DNA of 64,000 bases from Marinobacter sp. LA51. GTDB lineage: Bacteria > Pseudomonadota > Gammaproteobacteria > Pseudomonadales > Oleiphilaceae. The position numbers and the translations under genes were made by a program. Below are positions 36,970 through 46,139 of the stretch, piece after piece. Position 1 is the stretch's first letter; each line of letters begins with the position of its first letter. Location: NCBI RefSeq assembly GCF_030297175.1, contig NZ_AP028070.1, positions 1,302,001 through 1,366,000 of the forward strand, given 5' to 3'. The notes beneath the pieces were generated by a model. The model saw nothing but the letters and a program-made list of their open reading frames with translations, was not told where the DNA came from and did not search any database.

Positions 36970-39537
36970 TCAGGCAAGAGGGTCGGCTATTGGAAGCCTC
37001 AGTGTAAAAGTCGATCCTTCCCCGGGTTCCGAGGCTACTGCAATTTGTCCTCTGTGCTTTTCAACCACTGTCTTCACGAATGACAAGCCAAGACCGGTGC
37101 CGTGCACTCCGGCCAGTTCACTGCGCTTCTGACGGCGATAACGGTCGAACAGGTGGGGAAGCTCTTCTGCGTCAATCCCACTGCCTTCATCACCAATGGT
37201 CAGGCAAGCCAGGTGGCCGGCACGGAATACCTGAATGTCGATTGCCGATTCTGCTGGGCTGTACTGGACTGCGTTGGTCAACAGGTTGATGACTGCTCTC
37301 TCAAGCAACTCCGCATTACCTCGTAGCCAGAGATCCTCAGTACCCTGAAGATGGAAGTGAATGCCTTTTTCGGCCGCCTGTTCGCTAACGCTGTCGCGTG
37401 CATTCTCCACAATTGCCAAGATTTCGCACTCGTAAAAGCGTGTCTCCGTCAGTTGTTCGGCGCGGGCAAGCTGTACGAACTCCTCAGCCAGGTGGTAACT
37501 GCGTCGAGCCAATCTGCCGAGTTGATCCAGCTGTTGCTGGTCGATATGGCTGGGGTCGCGTTTAAGCTGCTCGATCAGGGCCAGTTGGGAGACCAGTGGC
37601 GAACGGACATCGTGGGAAATGAAGTCGATCGCTTCGCGGTGCTGCCGTTGTTGTTCGCGAAGCTCGGAAATATCAGAGATGTTGGCGATGATACCGTGCT
37701 GGTCGCTGTCTGGCAGGGCAAACGGTGCAAAGTGAATGAGGAAGTCTTTGTTGTGGATGTGCAGGTCCACTGTCCGGCTCTGTTGTAGCGTCAGCGTCTC
37801 GGACACGGTCTCATGCCAGGGGGGCGTTTCCCGGGGATCATGGCCCTCCAGAAGCCTCGCCAGCGGCAGCCCGCCAAGACTGGGCATGGGTTCTTTAAAC
37901 CATTCTTCAATATGGCCGTTGGCGAACCGGATTACCCCGAGTTCATCGGTCACGATGATGCCATCGGGCATGCGCTCAAAACTGTGGCGAATAAACTGCT
38001 GCATGTGATTGAGCCGTTCCGTGGCCATGCGTACTCGTTGGATTCGCGCGGAAATATTCTCTCGCGGGCGCTCGGTCTTCTTGGAATCTTGAGATAATTC
38101 CAGGTGCAGGCGCCGGAGGTAGCGCTGAATAGCGTCCCGGCTCAGGTCGTTGGGCAGAATCAGGCCCAGAGTGTAGATGGTTTTGCCTCGTATTAATTGC
38201 ACCCAGCTGCGATTGCTGTCGTGATGCCATTGTCCGGAAGCCAGCTGTGGCGGAATGTCCTCCGCAGAAAGTTCCTTGGCGGAGAGGATGAATTGGTTTT
38301 CGCTCAGGAGCCAGCCATGGGGCTGCAGTAGTGCCTGCAGATGCTCCAGAAGCTGAGGTGGGTGCCTGCGGGCAGGGTCCGGAACGGAAACGTGGGGTGT
38401 ACGGGCGAGCACGTCCAGCTGTCGATTCAGGAACTGATTGGTCATAGCCAGACGGAAACCGCTCGATACCGGGAAGGCCAGCAGTGGAACCAGTAATGCA
38501 TTGGCGACGGGTATCCAGATCCGGGCCGTGAACAGGCCAAGCAGAAATAAAGCTGTCACGGCCGCCAGGGTAAACAGGCAAGCGAACAGGGTGCGAGTGG
38601 GGCGCATTCTAGGGAGCGACATGGCCAACAGAAGGATGGTGACGAGCGCGAGGCCCGGACCAACCCAGCGGTGCACCGTCTGAATTATTAACTCCTGGCT
38701 CAGCGCGGAGTACGCGTTGGCGTGGAATTCCACGCCTGACATGGGCCGGCTTAATCCTGAGAAGGGGGTCGGCAGAATATCCCCGAAGCCCGCCGCTGTG
38801 GCGCCAACAAACACTGTTTTTCCATTGAATAACCCGGGATTGGCCGGCTCGTTCAATACTCGAACATAGGAATGAGTGGGCAAGGTTCCTGCGCCACCGG
38901 CCAGCGGCACAGCATGATAACCGTCTCGGACATTCACAAACGGTGGTGCAGCGTGGGAACGGGTGTTCGGTTGGGCCGTTCGGGTAGCGGCTGCAGAAAG
39001 GCTCGGCCATAAATGGTGCCCCAGGCCATTGTACAGATAAAGACCTCGGGCAACCCCATCGGTATCCAGTTCCACGTGGGCATGGCCCATTGCGGCGGCC
39101 GCAGAGGCCAGCTGTGACGTTGGCAGCTGTTCGCTCAGCAAGTAGTTGGACGCTGGAGGCGATAAGTAGACCGGCAACACGACGTTGCCGTGCTCAGCCA
39201 TGGCCCCGGCCAGTGCCGCATCGTCTGGCGACGGCTCCGGAAACAGAATGTCGAAGACAATAGTCTCGGCGCCGGCGGCGTGCAGTTTTCGGATGACTTC
39301 TGCATGGACACTGCGTTGCCAGGGCCATCGGCCGATGCGGTTTAGACTGAGTTCATCAATGGCGACGATGGCAACATCATCGGACGGCTCCGCTGGCAGG
39401 GAGGTAGTGGCTATGTCGTAAAGCCAGAGATTGAGGCGATCAGGCAGCGCCGATGCCTGGATAAGCAGGATCAGCAGGCTCAGAAGCAGGCCCATGGTCC
39501 AGGGAGTCGTTTTTATTGGCAGCCAATCCCGGTTCAT
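36970..39537 (-). CDS. CHASE2-PAS sensor histidine kinase
   Basis: 855 residues. It has an N-terminal membrane helix (about 13-31) and a periplasmic CHASE2 domain (about 32-285; VAIVAIDELSLNRIGRWPWQR and PMSGVEFHANAYSAL are its hallmarks). Three closely spaced transmembrane helices follow (about 291-308, 317-337, 341-362). After a linker come a PAS domain (about 515-628, MPDGIIVTDELGVIRFANG), HisKA with the phosphorylatable H642 (FISHDVRSPL) and HATPase_c (N box NLLTN 751-755, G1 DEGSG 783-787, G2 GTGLGLS 814-820). It senses an extracytoplasmic signal, ligand unknown. It is last in the regulator-FecR-kinase unit, 29 bp after the FecR gene. Confidence 0.93.
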   Translation of the reverse strand: MNRDWLPIKTTPWTMGLLLSLLILLIQASALPDRLNLWLYDIATTSLPAEPSDDVAIVAIDELSLNRIGRWPWQRSVHAEVIRKLHAAGAETIVFDILFPEPSPDDAALAGAMAEHGNVVLPVYLSPPASNYLLSEQLPTSQLASAAAAMGHAHVELDTDGVARGLYLYNGLGHHLWPSLSAAATRTAQPNTRSHAAPPFVNVRDGYHAVPLAGGAGTLPTHSYVRVLNEPANPGLFNGKTVFVGATAAGFGDILPTPFSGLSRPMSGVEFHANAYSALSQELIIQTVHRWVGPGLALVTILLLAMSLPRMRPTRTLFACLFTLAAVTALFLLGLFTARIWIPVANALLVPLLAFPVSSGFRLAMTNQFLNRQLDVLARTPHVSVPDPARRHPPQLLEHLQALLQPHGWLLSENQFILSAKELSAEDIPPQLASGQWHHDSNRSWVQLIRGKTIYTLGLILPNDLSRDAIQRYLRRLHLELSQDSKKTERPRENISARIQRVRMATERLNHMQQFIRHSFERMPDGIIVTDELGVIRFANGHIEEWFKEPMPSLGGLPLARLLEGHDPRETPPWHETVSETLTLQQSRTVDLHIHNKDFLIHFAPFALPDSDQHGIIANISDISELREQQRQHREAIDFISHDVRSPLVSQLALIEQLKRDPSHIDQQQLDQLGRLARRSYHLAEEFVQLARAEQLTETRFYECEILAIVENARDSVSEQAAEKGIHFHLQGTEDLWLRGNAELLERAVINLLTNAVQYSPAESAIDIQVFRAGHLACLTIGDEGSGIDAEELPHLFDRYRRQKRSELAGVHGTGLGLSFVKTVVEKHRGQIAVASEPGEGSTFTLRLPIADPLA

Positions 39538-39566
39538 GCGTCCTGCTATATCGGTCGATCAATGGA

Positions 39567-41204
39567 TTATTCCAGGTAAAGTTCCCTCCCGGGGCCCCAA
39601 CGACTGGTCAGGGGGGCATCTGAAAGAGCTTTCAGCCGCACAAAATACCGTCTTCCGGGAATCAGACGCAAGGCTGCGGTCGTCTCAGCCAGCGTTGCCT
39701 CCTTGATTATGTTCTGGAATTCCGGTTCTTCTGAGAGCTGAAGGTGATATTCCTGAGCGGTCCGGACCTTTTCCCAGAACACCCGCACCTGGCTGTCAAC
39801 GTAGTTGATACTGATGATGCGCACTGGCGGCAGGCTGCCATTCACTACCACTTTCCTGGTTTTGCTGGTGGCCACCGAGGTGCCACCTGCTTCAGTGACA
39901 ACGCGCCAGTAATACTGACCCGGACTAAGCGGGCGCAGGGGCAGGGCTGAGGTTTCCGGTGCCCACTCACTCGAAGTTACCAGATCGTTGAAGCTGTCGT
40001 CCTCTGCCACTTCCACTCGTGCAACTTCGTTCTGGCCATTCAGGCGCCAGCTGAATTCGGGCATATCATCGTCTGCCAAGCCGCCTTCCTCAGGCGTAAT
40101 CAGGCTCGCGGCCTTTGCCTGCAGATCCACTTTTACCGGTACAACGGCAGGCAGGCCGGTGGTGCCACGGGTGGTTAGTGCCGCCAAGTGAATCTCGTAG
40201 GCGCCATTGTCCAGCATGCTGATGTCGAATTGGCTGCCGTCAAGCTCTCGGCTTTCCACCCAGCGTCCGCTTCCGGATTCAAAAATATCCAGACGGTGCT
40301 GTGTCGCCGGGCTGGGCGCCCATTTCAATGTGGCGGGTAATTGGGTCAGTGTGGCTGGCAGTGGCTTAACGTCGGGCGCCGGTGGCAGGCGGCGAATGGT
40401 GAGTCCGCCACTTGGCTGGGTAGAAACCGTAGCGCTGTAGCCGGCCGGAATTCGACGGGTTTTCCCGGGGGCACCAAAATCAACCACACCTTCGGTAACC
40501 TGGAGGCTGCTGCCGGTTGCCGACGTTTGTAGGGCGAAGGCAGTGCCTCGAACTGCGGCAACGGCAGATGGTGTTTCAATTTCGAATCGGGCACCGCCCT
40601 CAATCACCGGTTTGACCCGGGTGTGAACCTCGCCCTTATTCAGGCGCAGCCGGGTGTCTACCATTCCGGATTTGCCGTATTGGGTGAGCCGGTTGAAGAT
40701 CAATCGGGAATCGGGTGCCAGCCGGACTTCCGATCCGTCCGCCAGACTGACGGTCGCGGAGCCCGCGCTGGAGACAATTTCATCACCAGCCCGAATCAGG
40801 GTGTTGGGGGTAAGCGGAATTTTCCGGCCATTTGCCCTGGATATCAGCTGCACCGAGCCGGAGACCGTGGTTACCCGCGCTGCGTCGGGTTGGCGTTTGA
40901 GCCAGTGCAGGGGAATTCGGATGCTGTCGCCCTCGGCTACAAGGGTATCTTCTGCGATATTGTTGAATTGCAGCAGGCGCGATGCGCTGTAGCCACGAGC
41001 CAGCAGCTCCTTGGCGACCTGATGGTAATTTTCGCCCGGGCGCAACGTGTAGAGCCATTCCTGCGCCGCCGCTGAGGGCGCCTGAGAAGACGGAAGGCCC
41101 GAGCCTTGGGTGATGGACAGCTCGGCCTGGGCAGTCGTTGCTGTCCAGAGAATGACCGAAGCTGCAAGCGCCAGAAGCGTTCTTAGTGTTCCAGCTCTAC
41201 TCAT
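39567..41204 (-). CDS. Secreted LysM-FecR domain protein
   Basis: 545 residues from the ATG at 41204, which overlaps the regulator stop by 8 bp; an in-frame ATG at 41225 is possible. The signal peptide ends near ATTAQA. A LysM-like module covers about 50-100 (YTLRPGENYHQVAKELLARG, then LLQFNNI and GDSIRIPL). The FecR domain covers about 110-225 (VSGSVQLI, GDEIVSSAGSATVSLADGS, AVRGTAFAL). FnIII-like repeats follow (about 255-340 and 345-535). It lacks the FecR anti-sigma transmembrane layout, so it is a periplasmic or envelope protein that may bind peptidoglycan through LysM. Such proteins recur beside CHASE2 kinases; a role in presenting the signal to the kinase is inference. Confidence 0.85.
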   Translation of the reverse strand: MSRAGTLRTLLALAASVILWTATTAQAELSITQGSGLPSSQAPSAAAQEWLYTLRPGENYHQVAKELLARGYSASRLLQFNNIAEDTLVAEGDSIRIPLHWLKRQPDAARVTTVSGSVQLISRANGRKIPLTPNTLIRAGDEIVSSAGSATVSLADGSEVRLAPDSRLIFNRLTQYGKSGMVDTRLRLNKGEVHTRVKPVIEGGARFEIETPSAVAAVRGTAFALQTSATGSSLQVTEGVVDFGAPGKTRRIPAGYSATVSTQPSGGLTIRRLPPAPDVKPLPATLTQLPATLKWAPSPATQHRLDIFESGSGRWVESRELDGSQFDISMLDNGAYEIHLAALTTRGTTGLPAVVPVKVDLQAKAASLITPEEGGLADDDMPEFSWRLNGQNEVARVEVAEDDSFNDLVTSSEWAPETSALPLRPLSPGQYYWRVVTEAGGTSVATSKTRKVVVNGSLPPVRIISINYVDSQVRVFWEKVRTAQEYHLQLSEEPEFQNIIKEATLAETTAALRLIPGRRYFVRLKALSDAPLTSRWGPGRELYLE

Positions 41205-41949
41205 TCGCAGCCCGGTCGGTCTCACTTAATTCGGAGCCAGTCATGGCCGTATGGTCCGCTTGCTGATGCTGCATGGATTCAAGCCGGTAGCCGCGCTGAT
41301 AAATGGTTTTGATCCGGAAGCCATTTTCTGGGTTCAGGCCGAGGCGACGCCGCAATCGGCTCATATGGGTGTCGACGGTACGGGTGTTGATTTCCCGTGC
41401 CAGCCCCCAGACACGCTCCAGCAGCATTTCCCGGGTCAGCAGGCGGCCCTGGTTCTGAAACAGGAACAGGGTCAGGTCAAAATCCTTATCGGTCAGGCTC
41501 AGTTCGTCCCCGTGCAGCGTGATGGTTCGGCGCTGGGTGTTCACTTCAAAGGGGCCGTACTTCAGAACTTCTTTTTCGCTGTCTGGATTGCTGCGGCGAG
41601 CGAGGGCGTTAATGCGTGCCACCAACTCTGCCGCCCGGGCAGGTTTGGCCAAGTAGTCATCAGCGCCGGCATCCAATGCGCGCACAACATCGGCTTCGCT
41701 GTCACGTTGGGTCAGGAATACCACCGGAACCACCCAGTTGAGCTGTGCTCTAACACTTTCGAGTACGTCGATGCCGGTCATGTCCGGTATTTGCCAGTCG
41801 AGGATCAGCAGATCGTAGCTGCGATGGAGAACGGCGCTGAGAAATGCCTGACCCGTTGGAAAGGTGTCACAGTGGTGGTCTCGCTCTGACAGCATCGACT
41901 GGACGTGCTGCGCCTGTTCATATTCATCTTCAAGCAGAGCAATGCGCAT
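41197..41949 (-). CDS. OmpR/PhoB-family response regulator
   Basis: 250 residues. Receiver domain 1-118 with acidic pocket LLEDE, phospho-acceptor D51 (LLILDWQIPDMTG), Thr in VVFLTQRDSE and Lys in YLAKPARA. Winged-helix DNA-binding domain about 128-228 (LSLTDKDFDLTLFLFQNQG, TRTVDTHMSRLRRRLGLNPENGF). A 20-residue tail follows. It is first in the unit with the LysM-FecR protein and the CHASE2 kinase, overlapping the former by 8 bp, so the kinase is its likely partner. Targets are unknown. The 114-bp gap upstream towards topB should hold the promoter; I could not identify it. Confidence 0.93.
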   Translation of the reverse strand: MRIALLEDEYEQAQHVQSMLSERDHHCDTFPTGQAFLSAVLHRSYDLLILDWQIPDMTGIDVLESVRAQLNWVVPVVFLTQRDSEADVVRALDAGADDYLAKPARAAELVARINALARRSNPDSEKEVLKYGPFEVNTQRRTITLHGDELSLTDKDFDLTLFLFQNQGRLLTREMLLERVWGLAREINTRTVDTHMSRLRRRLGLNPENGFRIKTIYQRGYRLESMQHQQADHTAMTGSELSETDRAANE

Positions 41950-42063
41950 CAGACCTCTCCGTGGGTGTTTGCGACTGTGGCCGTGGCTAATACCCGGGCA
42001 CGGAACAGATTACCGGTTTATATCAATCGATTATCACAAAAACCGGCTGTTCGTTCAGTATCG

Positions 42064-44250
42064 TTATGTAGAGTTGCGTAAGTGGAGTGCTGGCTTTCCG
42101 TTGTCGTCATTGACTGTTTGTCGGCAGGCCGGGAAATTACTGCAGCCCCAGAACCAGCCTTTTTTCCCTTTCCTGCGGACCAGTGGGGAAAAACAGTGGG
42201 GGCAGGGGATGGGTTTCTGCCCGGTGCCGTCCTCCGGCGCCGCATCCTCGAGAGGGCGGGTGCCCCGGCACTGGGGATAGCGTGTGCAGGCGAAAAAGCG
42301 ACCGAACTTGCCATCCCTTTCGGTCATGGGAGCCCGGCACTTTGGACAATGCACCTGGCCGTCCTGCGCTGGCTCGGCCAAATCTTCGGCCGGGCTGTTG
42401 TGTGGAGCGCCCTGGGGACGATTGATGAAGCCCCGCACTTCCTGTTTCAGAGTGTCGAGAAATTCTCGTGGATCACCTTCGCCACGACGAATGCTCTCCA
42501 GTGTGGCTTCCCAGACTGCGGTCCGGTCCGGTTTGCTGACCGACTCCGGCAAGGCGGTTATCAATGCCTTGGCTTTATCGGTGGCGCGAATATGGCGGCT
42601 GTCGCGGTACAGGTACTCCCGCTTGAACAGGGTGTCGATGATGGCGGCACGGGTAGCTTCCGTGCCCAGGCCATCCGTTTCCCTCAAGGTTTTCCGCAGG
42701 TGCGGGTCGGTCACGAAGCGGGCAATGTTGGTCATCGCCGACAGCAGTGTGGCGTCGGTGAAGTGCTGTGGCGGCTGGGTCTTACGCTCTGCGATAGTGG
42801 TATCGCCGCACAACACCGGCTCACCTTTGTCCAGGCGTGGCAGAGGTGCCTTTGACGTTTCGCTGCGGCCTTCGCGAAGCTTCAGTTCCAGAGTTTTCCA
42901 GCCCGGAACCAGAATGGCAGTTTCGGTGGCTCTGAACTGGTGGTTGGTCACCCGAACCGTGAGCTTCCCCTCCCGGTGAACCGCGTCGGCGGCGAACTGC
43001 ATCAGGTAGTAGCGACTGATCAGTCCATAAAGCTTTTGTTCGGCAGCGGTCAGCGTCCCGTTCGGTGACGGGCGGCTGGTGGGAATGATGGCGTGGTGGG
43101 CATCAACCTGCTTGTCGTTCCAGGCTGCCGTGCGGCGCTCGGTATCGGCTTGCTGGCAAGCTTCTGCCAAATCCGGAGCTACTCTCGAAATGGCGCGAAC
43201 AACCTGTTCCCTCTGCGCGAAATGGCCCTCGGGCAGGTAGCGACAGTCTGACCGGGGATAGGTGATAAGCTGATGGCGTTCGTAAAGATTCTGCGCGGTG
43301 TCGAGCACCTCTTTAGCGCCCATTCGAAACAGCCGGCCGGCCTCGATTTGCAGGGCCGAGAGTGACAGCGGTAACGGTGGCGCTTCGGGGCGATCCCGGA
43401 ACCGTGACTCAGTGATGTTGCCGGGGCGGCCGTGTACATCGGCGGCAATTTGATCCGCCGTGGCTCGGTCCAGTAACCGGTTTTCTTCGTCCAAGTGGTC
43501 CTGGAATTGTTCGTCAGGCAGCCAGCGGGCGGTGAAAGGGCTCTGGTCGGCCTCGTCTTCCTGGGCTGAAAACTGAGCTTCAATTCGGAAATAGGGTTTT
43601 GGTTCGAAATTCTCAATGGTGCTGTCACGCTCAACCACCAGTCCCAAAACCGGTGTTTGAACCCGCCCGACAGAATAAACGCCCTGTTCGCCGGGCCGCT
43701 GGTAACTCAGGGTGTAAAAACGGGTCAGGTTGATGCCGTACAACCAGTCTGCGCGCTGGCGGGCCAGGGCAGAATGCGAGAGCCGACGGAACTCGCGGTT
43801 GTCTTTGGGCGCCTGAACGGCCCTGGCCACGGCCGCGGGCGTCAGGTCGTTGATCAGTACCCTCTGGACTGGCGCCTCGGTGCCAACGTACCGAATGACC
43901 TCGTCTACCAGCAGCTGACCTTCCCGGTCCGGGTCGCCCGCGTGGACAATGGTTGTGGCCTGCCGGATAAGAGACTCGAGCACCTTCAATTGTTGGCGCA
44001 CGCTGTCCTTGGGCATAACCTCCCATTTGTCGGGGAACATGGGCAAGTCTTCCTGGCGCCATTTTTTCCAGGCCGGGTTGTAGCGGGCAGGTTCGGCCGG
44101 CTCCAGCAGGTGGCCTATGCACCAGCTGACGGTGGCGGCGGTTTCGCCATTGCCACAACGGATCCAGCCCTGGCCTTTCTGGTGTGGGCCGGGCAGGGCA
44201 GCGGCGATGGCGCGCCCGAGACTTGGTTTTTCGGCGATGTACAGATGCAT
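42064..44250 (-). CDS. topB: DNA topoisomerase III
   Basis: 728 residues, type IA topoisomerase. Toprim domain 1-145 (LYIAEKPSLGRAIAAAL with the catalytic Glu, HAGDPDREGQLLVDEV with the metal-binding acidic triad). The active-site Tyr is near residue 330 in LITYPRSDCRYLP. YSVGRVQTPVLGLVVERD is typical of TopB. Two C-terminal zinc ribbons are seen (CPKCRAPM...CTRYPQC and CPHCFSPL...CSNFPAC), an extension of about 90 residues beyond the core. It decatenates DNA, resolving replication and recombination intermediates. It is divergent from bolA and transcribed alone. Confidence 0.95.
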   Translation of the reverse strand: MHLYIAEKPSLGRAIAAALPGPHQKGQGWIRCGNGETAATVSWCIGHLLEPAEPARYNPAWKKWRQEDLPMFPDKWEVMPKDSVRQQLKVLESLIRQATTIVHAGDPDREGQLLVDEVIRYVGTEAPVQRVLINDLTPAAVARAVQAPKDNREFRRLSHSALARQRADWLYGINLTRFYTLSYQRPGEQGVYSVGRVQTPVLGLVVERDSTIENFEPKPYFRIEAQFSAQEDEADQSPFTARWLPDEQFQDHLDEENRLLDRATADQIAADVHGRPGNITESRFRDRPEAPPLPLSLSALQIEAGRLFRMGAKEVLDTAQNLYERHQLITYPRSDCRYLPEGHFAQREQVVRAISRVAPDLAEACQQADTERRTAAWNDKQVDAHHAIIPTSRPSPNGTLTAAEQKLYGLISRYYLMQFAADAVHREGKLTVRVTNHQFRATETAILVPGWKTLELKLREGRSETSKAPLPRLDKGEPVLCGDTTIAERKTQPPQHFTDATLLSAMTNIARFVTDPHLRKTLRETDGLGTEATRAAIIDTLFKREYLYRDSRHIRATDKAKALITALPESVSKPDRTAVWEATLESIRRGEGDPREFLDTLKQEVRGFINRPQGAPHNSPAEDLAEPAQDGQVHCPKCRAPMTERDGKFGRFFACTRYPQCRGTRPLEDAAPEDGTGQKPIPCPHCFSPLVRRKGKKGWFWGCSNFPACRQTVNDDNGKPALHLRNST

Positions 44251-44376
44251 GAGCGTGTGTGCGGTTGAATCGGGATGGGAATGTGGCCGTTTGGCTCTTT
44301 GCTGTCAAGGTTCGGGTGGTTGGCGGTTTGTGTAGTAGACTGCAGTCACAGAACGTATTCGGAGAATGGACGAATT

Positions 44377-44733
44377 ATGAAGATCCAGAACGCAATCGAA
44401 ACAAAGCTGAACAAGGCTTTCGATGCCCGCCTCCTGCATGTGGAGAACGAAAGCCACAAGCACAGCGTGCCACCGAATTCGGAGACTCATTTCAAGGTAA
44501 CCCTGGTTTCAGCGGACTTTGAAGGTCAGATGAAGGTTAAGCGCCACCAGGCAATCTATCGGGTTCTGGCCGAAGAGTTGGCGGGAGAAGTACACGCCCT
44601 GGCGTTGCATCTGTATTCGCCCGAGGAGTGGGAAGCAACAGGTCAGTCCGCACCGGAGTCACCCAATTGCCTGGGTGGATCGAAAACGGACCCAGCCATG
44701 ACAGCGCCCACCGGTCAGGGGGAGGACGCATGA
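44377..44733 (+). CDS. bolA: BolA family protein
   Basis: 118 residues from the ATG at 44377 (MKIQNAIETKLNKAFDA). BolA fold with the conserved ENESHKHSVPPNSETHFKVT segment (its His is an Fe-S ligand when paired with a monothiol glutaredoxin) and KRHQAIYRVLAEEL. ALALHLYSPEEW and CLGGSK near the C-terminus are typical of gammaproteobacterial BolA. Roles: stress morphology regulator and Fe-S trafficking partner. The frame is open upstream to 44275, but those residues are not conserved. Its stop overlaps the yciO start (ATGA). Confidence 0.92.
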   Translation: MKIQNAIETKLNKAFDARLLHVENESHKHSVPPNSETHFKVTLVSADFEGQMKVKRHQAIYRVLAEELAGEVHALALHLYSPEEWEATGQSAPESPNCLGGSKTDPAMTAPTGQGEDA

Positions 44734-45353
44734 GCCAGTTTTTCCAGATTCACCCGGAAACTCCACAAAAACGCCTTATTAATCAGGCCGTGGATATTCT
44801 CCGCCGGGGTGGGGTAATCGTGTATCCCACGGATTCAGCTTATGCCATTGGCTGTCACCTGGGGGACAAGCAGGCGGCGGATCGAATCAAGCGGATTCGA
44901 CGCCTTGACGACAAGCACAACTTCACTCTGGTGTGCCGTGATCTGTCCGATATCGGCGTGTATGCCAAGGTGGATAATACCCAGTACCGATTGCTCAAGA
45001 ATTTCACGCCCGGGCCTTACACCTTCATTCTGGATGCGACCACCGAAGTGCCTCGCCGGCTGTTGCATCCCAAGCGCCGTTCGGTTGGTGTGCGGGTTCC
45101 GGACAATGCCATTGTTCAGGAGTTATTGGGGGAGCTGGGTGAGCCCATCATGAGCAGTACGCTGATCCTGCCCGGTGAGACCGAGCCGATGACTGACCCC
45201 TACGATATCCGGGAAACCCTGGAGCACGAACTGGACTTGATTATCGACGGCGGTTTCTGCGGTATGGAAGCCACCACGGTGGTCGACTTCACCGGCGAGG
45301 CACCGGTGGTTACCCGGGTCGGAAAAGGCGATCCCGCCCCTTTTAATGTCTAA
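44730..45353 (+). CDS. yciO: YciO-type threonylcarbamoyl-AMP synthase-like protein
   Basis: 207 residues from the ATG at 44730, overlapping the bolA stop by 4 bp. SUA5/YrdC/YciO fold: GGVIVYPTDSAYAIGCHLGD near 27-46, KRIRRLDDKHNFTLVCRDLS near 52-71, PGPYTFILDAT and SVGVRVPDN are YciO marks. YrdC makes threonylcarbamoyl-AMP for tRNA t6A. YciO paralogues have related but weaker or uncertain activity, so the exact role is open. A GGGGGAGG ribosome site precedes the start. Coupling to bolA is a local feature. Confidence 0.88.
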   Translation: MSQFFQIHPETPQKRLINQAVDILRRGGVIVYPTDSAYAIGCHLGDKQAADRIKRIRRLDDKHNFTLVCRDLSDIGVYAKVDNTQYRLLKNFTPGPYTFILDATTEVPRRLLHPKRRSVGVRVPDNAIVQELLGELGEPIMSSTLILPGETEPMTDPYDIRETLEHELDLIIDGGFCGMEATTVVDFTGEAPVVTRVGKGDPAPFNV

Positions 45354-45374
45354 TGATCAGGCAATGTCTGACGA

Positions 45375-46040
45375 TCAGGCGCGCGCATTCAGATTGAACG
45401 CGTAGCCCCGACTGTTGCCGGCCACCTCAAATTGTTCAGCGCCAGCGGAGCGCCGCAAGCTGTCGTAACGGTGCACCAGATCCTGCAGCCCGTTGAACTG
45501 CTGGTTCTCGCTGACCAAGGTGTCCAGCAACGGGTTGTTCACGCCGTAGGCCTGGTTGAGCTTCAGGGCGTTGTCCATGAATCCGAGTGTTGGCTCGTTG
45601 ATGCTCAGCCGGCCGAAGGCGTCCTTGAAATTCTTGTTCACATTCAGATCGTTCTCGATCGAGGCTTTCGCCTGATCCGGAATCCCGCCTGAAACCTGAA
45701 CGCTACCGGATTCACTCCGGTTCACACTGAGCGCGGTACCGGCTTGCAGGTTGTACTCGGCAAGCTTGTGCCGCAGCGTTTCCCGCACAAAGGCAAGATC
45801 CTGCCCCACGGTTTGCTTGTAATCTGCCATGGCGAGCTTGCGGGACTTCTGGTTGGCCAGGTCTGCAACGTTGTCACCGGATGGAGTAAAGCGGTCGTCT
45901 CCTGGCGAACCAGCCGGCTGGGGCTGCGCCGCTTCTGCCTTGGCGGGAGCGCCTTGCCCCGAACCCTCTGGCGCCGGGCGCTTTTCCATAGCCTGCTGAA
46001 ACTGGGTGCTGGCTCGAATCAGTGATGTCAGTAGCGACAT
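45375..46040 (-). CDS. Unrecognised soluble protein
   Basis: 221 residues with no signal peptide or transmembrane helix. The N-terminal 50 residues include an Ala/Pro/Gly/Gln-rich low-complexity stretch after MSLLTSLIRASTQFQQAM. The rest is helical and polar, with ADYKQTVGQDLAFVRETLRH and the recurrent phrase SINEPTLGFMDNALKLNQAYG. The C-terminus is FEVAGNSRGYAFNLNARA. I recognise no family. The gene is monocistronic, ends 21 bp from yciO in convergent orientation, and is probably conserved among close relatives. Coding-like codon use and a clean start at 46038-46040 support it being real. Confidence 0.7.
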   Translation of the reverse strand: MSLLTSLIRASTQFQQAMEKRPAPEGSGQGAPAKAEAAQPQPAGSPGDDRFTPSGDNVADLANQKSRKLAMADYKQTVGQDLAFVRETLRHKLAEYNLQAGTALSVNRSESGSVQVSGGIPDQAKASIENDLNVNKNFKDAFGRLSINEPTLGFMDNALKLNQAYGVNNPLLDTLVSENQQFNGLQDLVHRYDSLRRSAGAEQFEVAGNSRGYAFNLNARA

Positions 46041-46139
46041 GGCGTAGTGTGCTCCCTTGGCTCACGGCGTGGTGTGCCGGAAAATCATCGTCTGTTAGGG
46101 AGGATGCATGAATCGGGCCAGTGCGGGAGGAGGTGGCCA

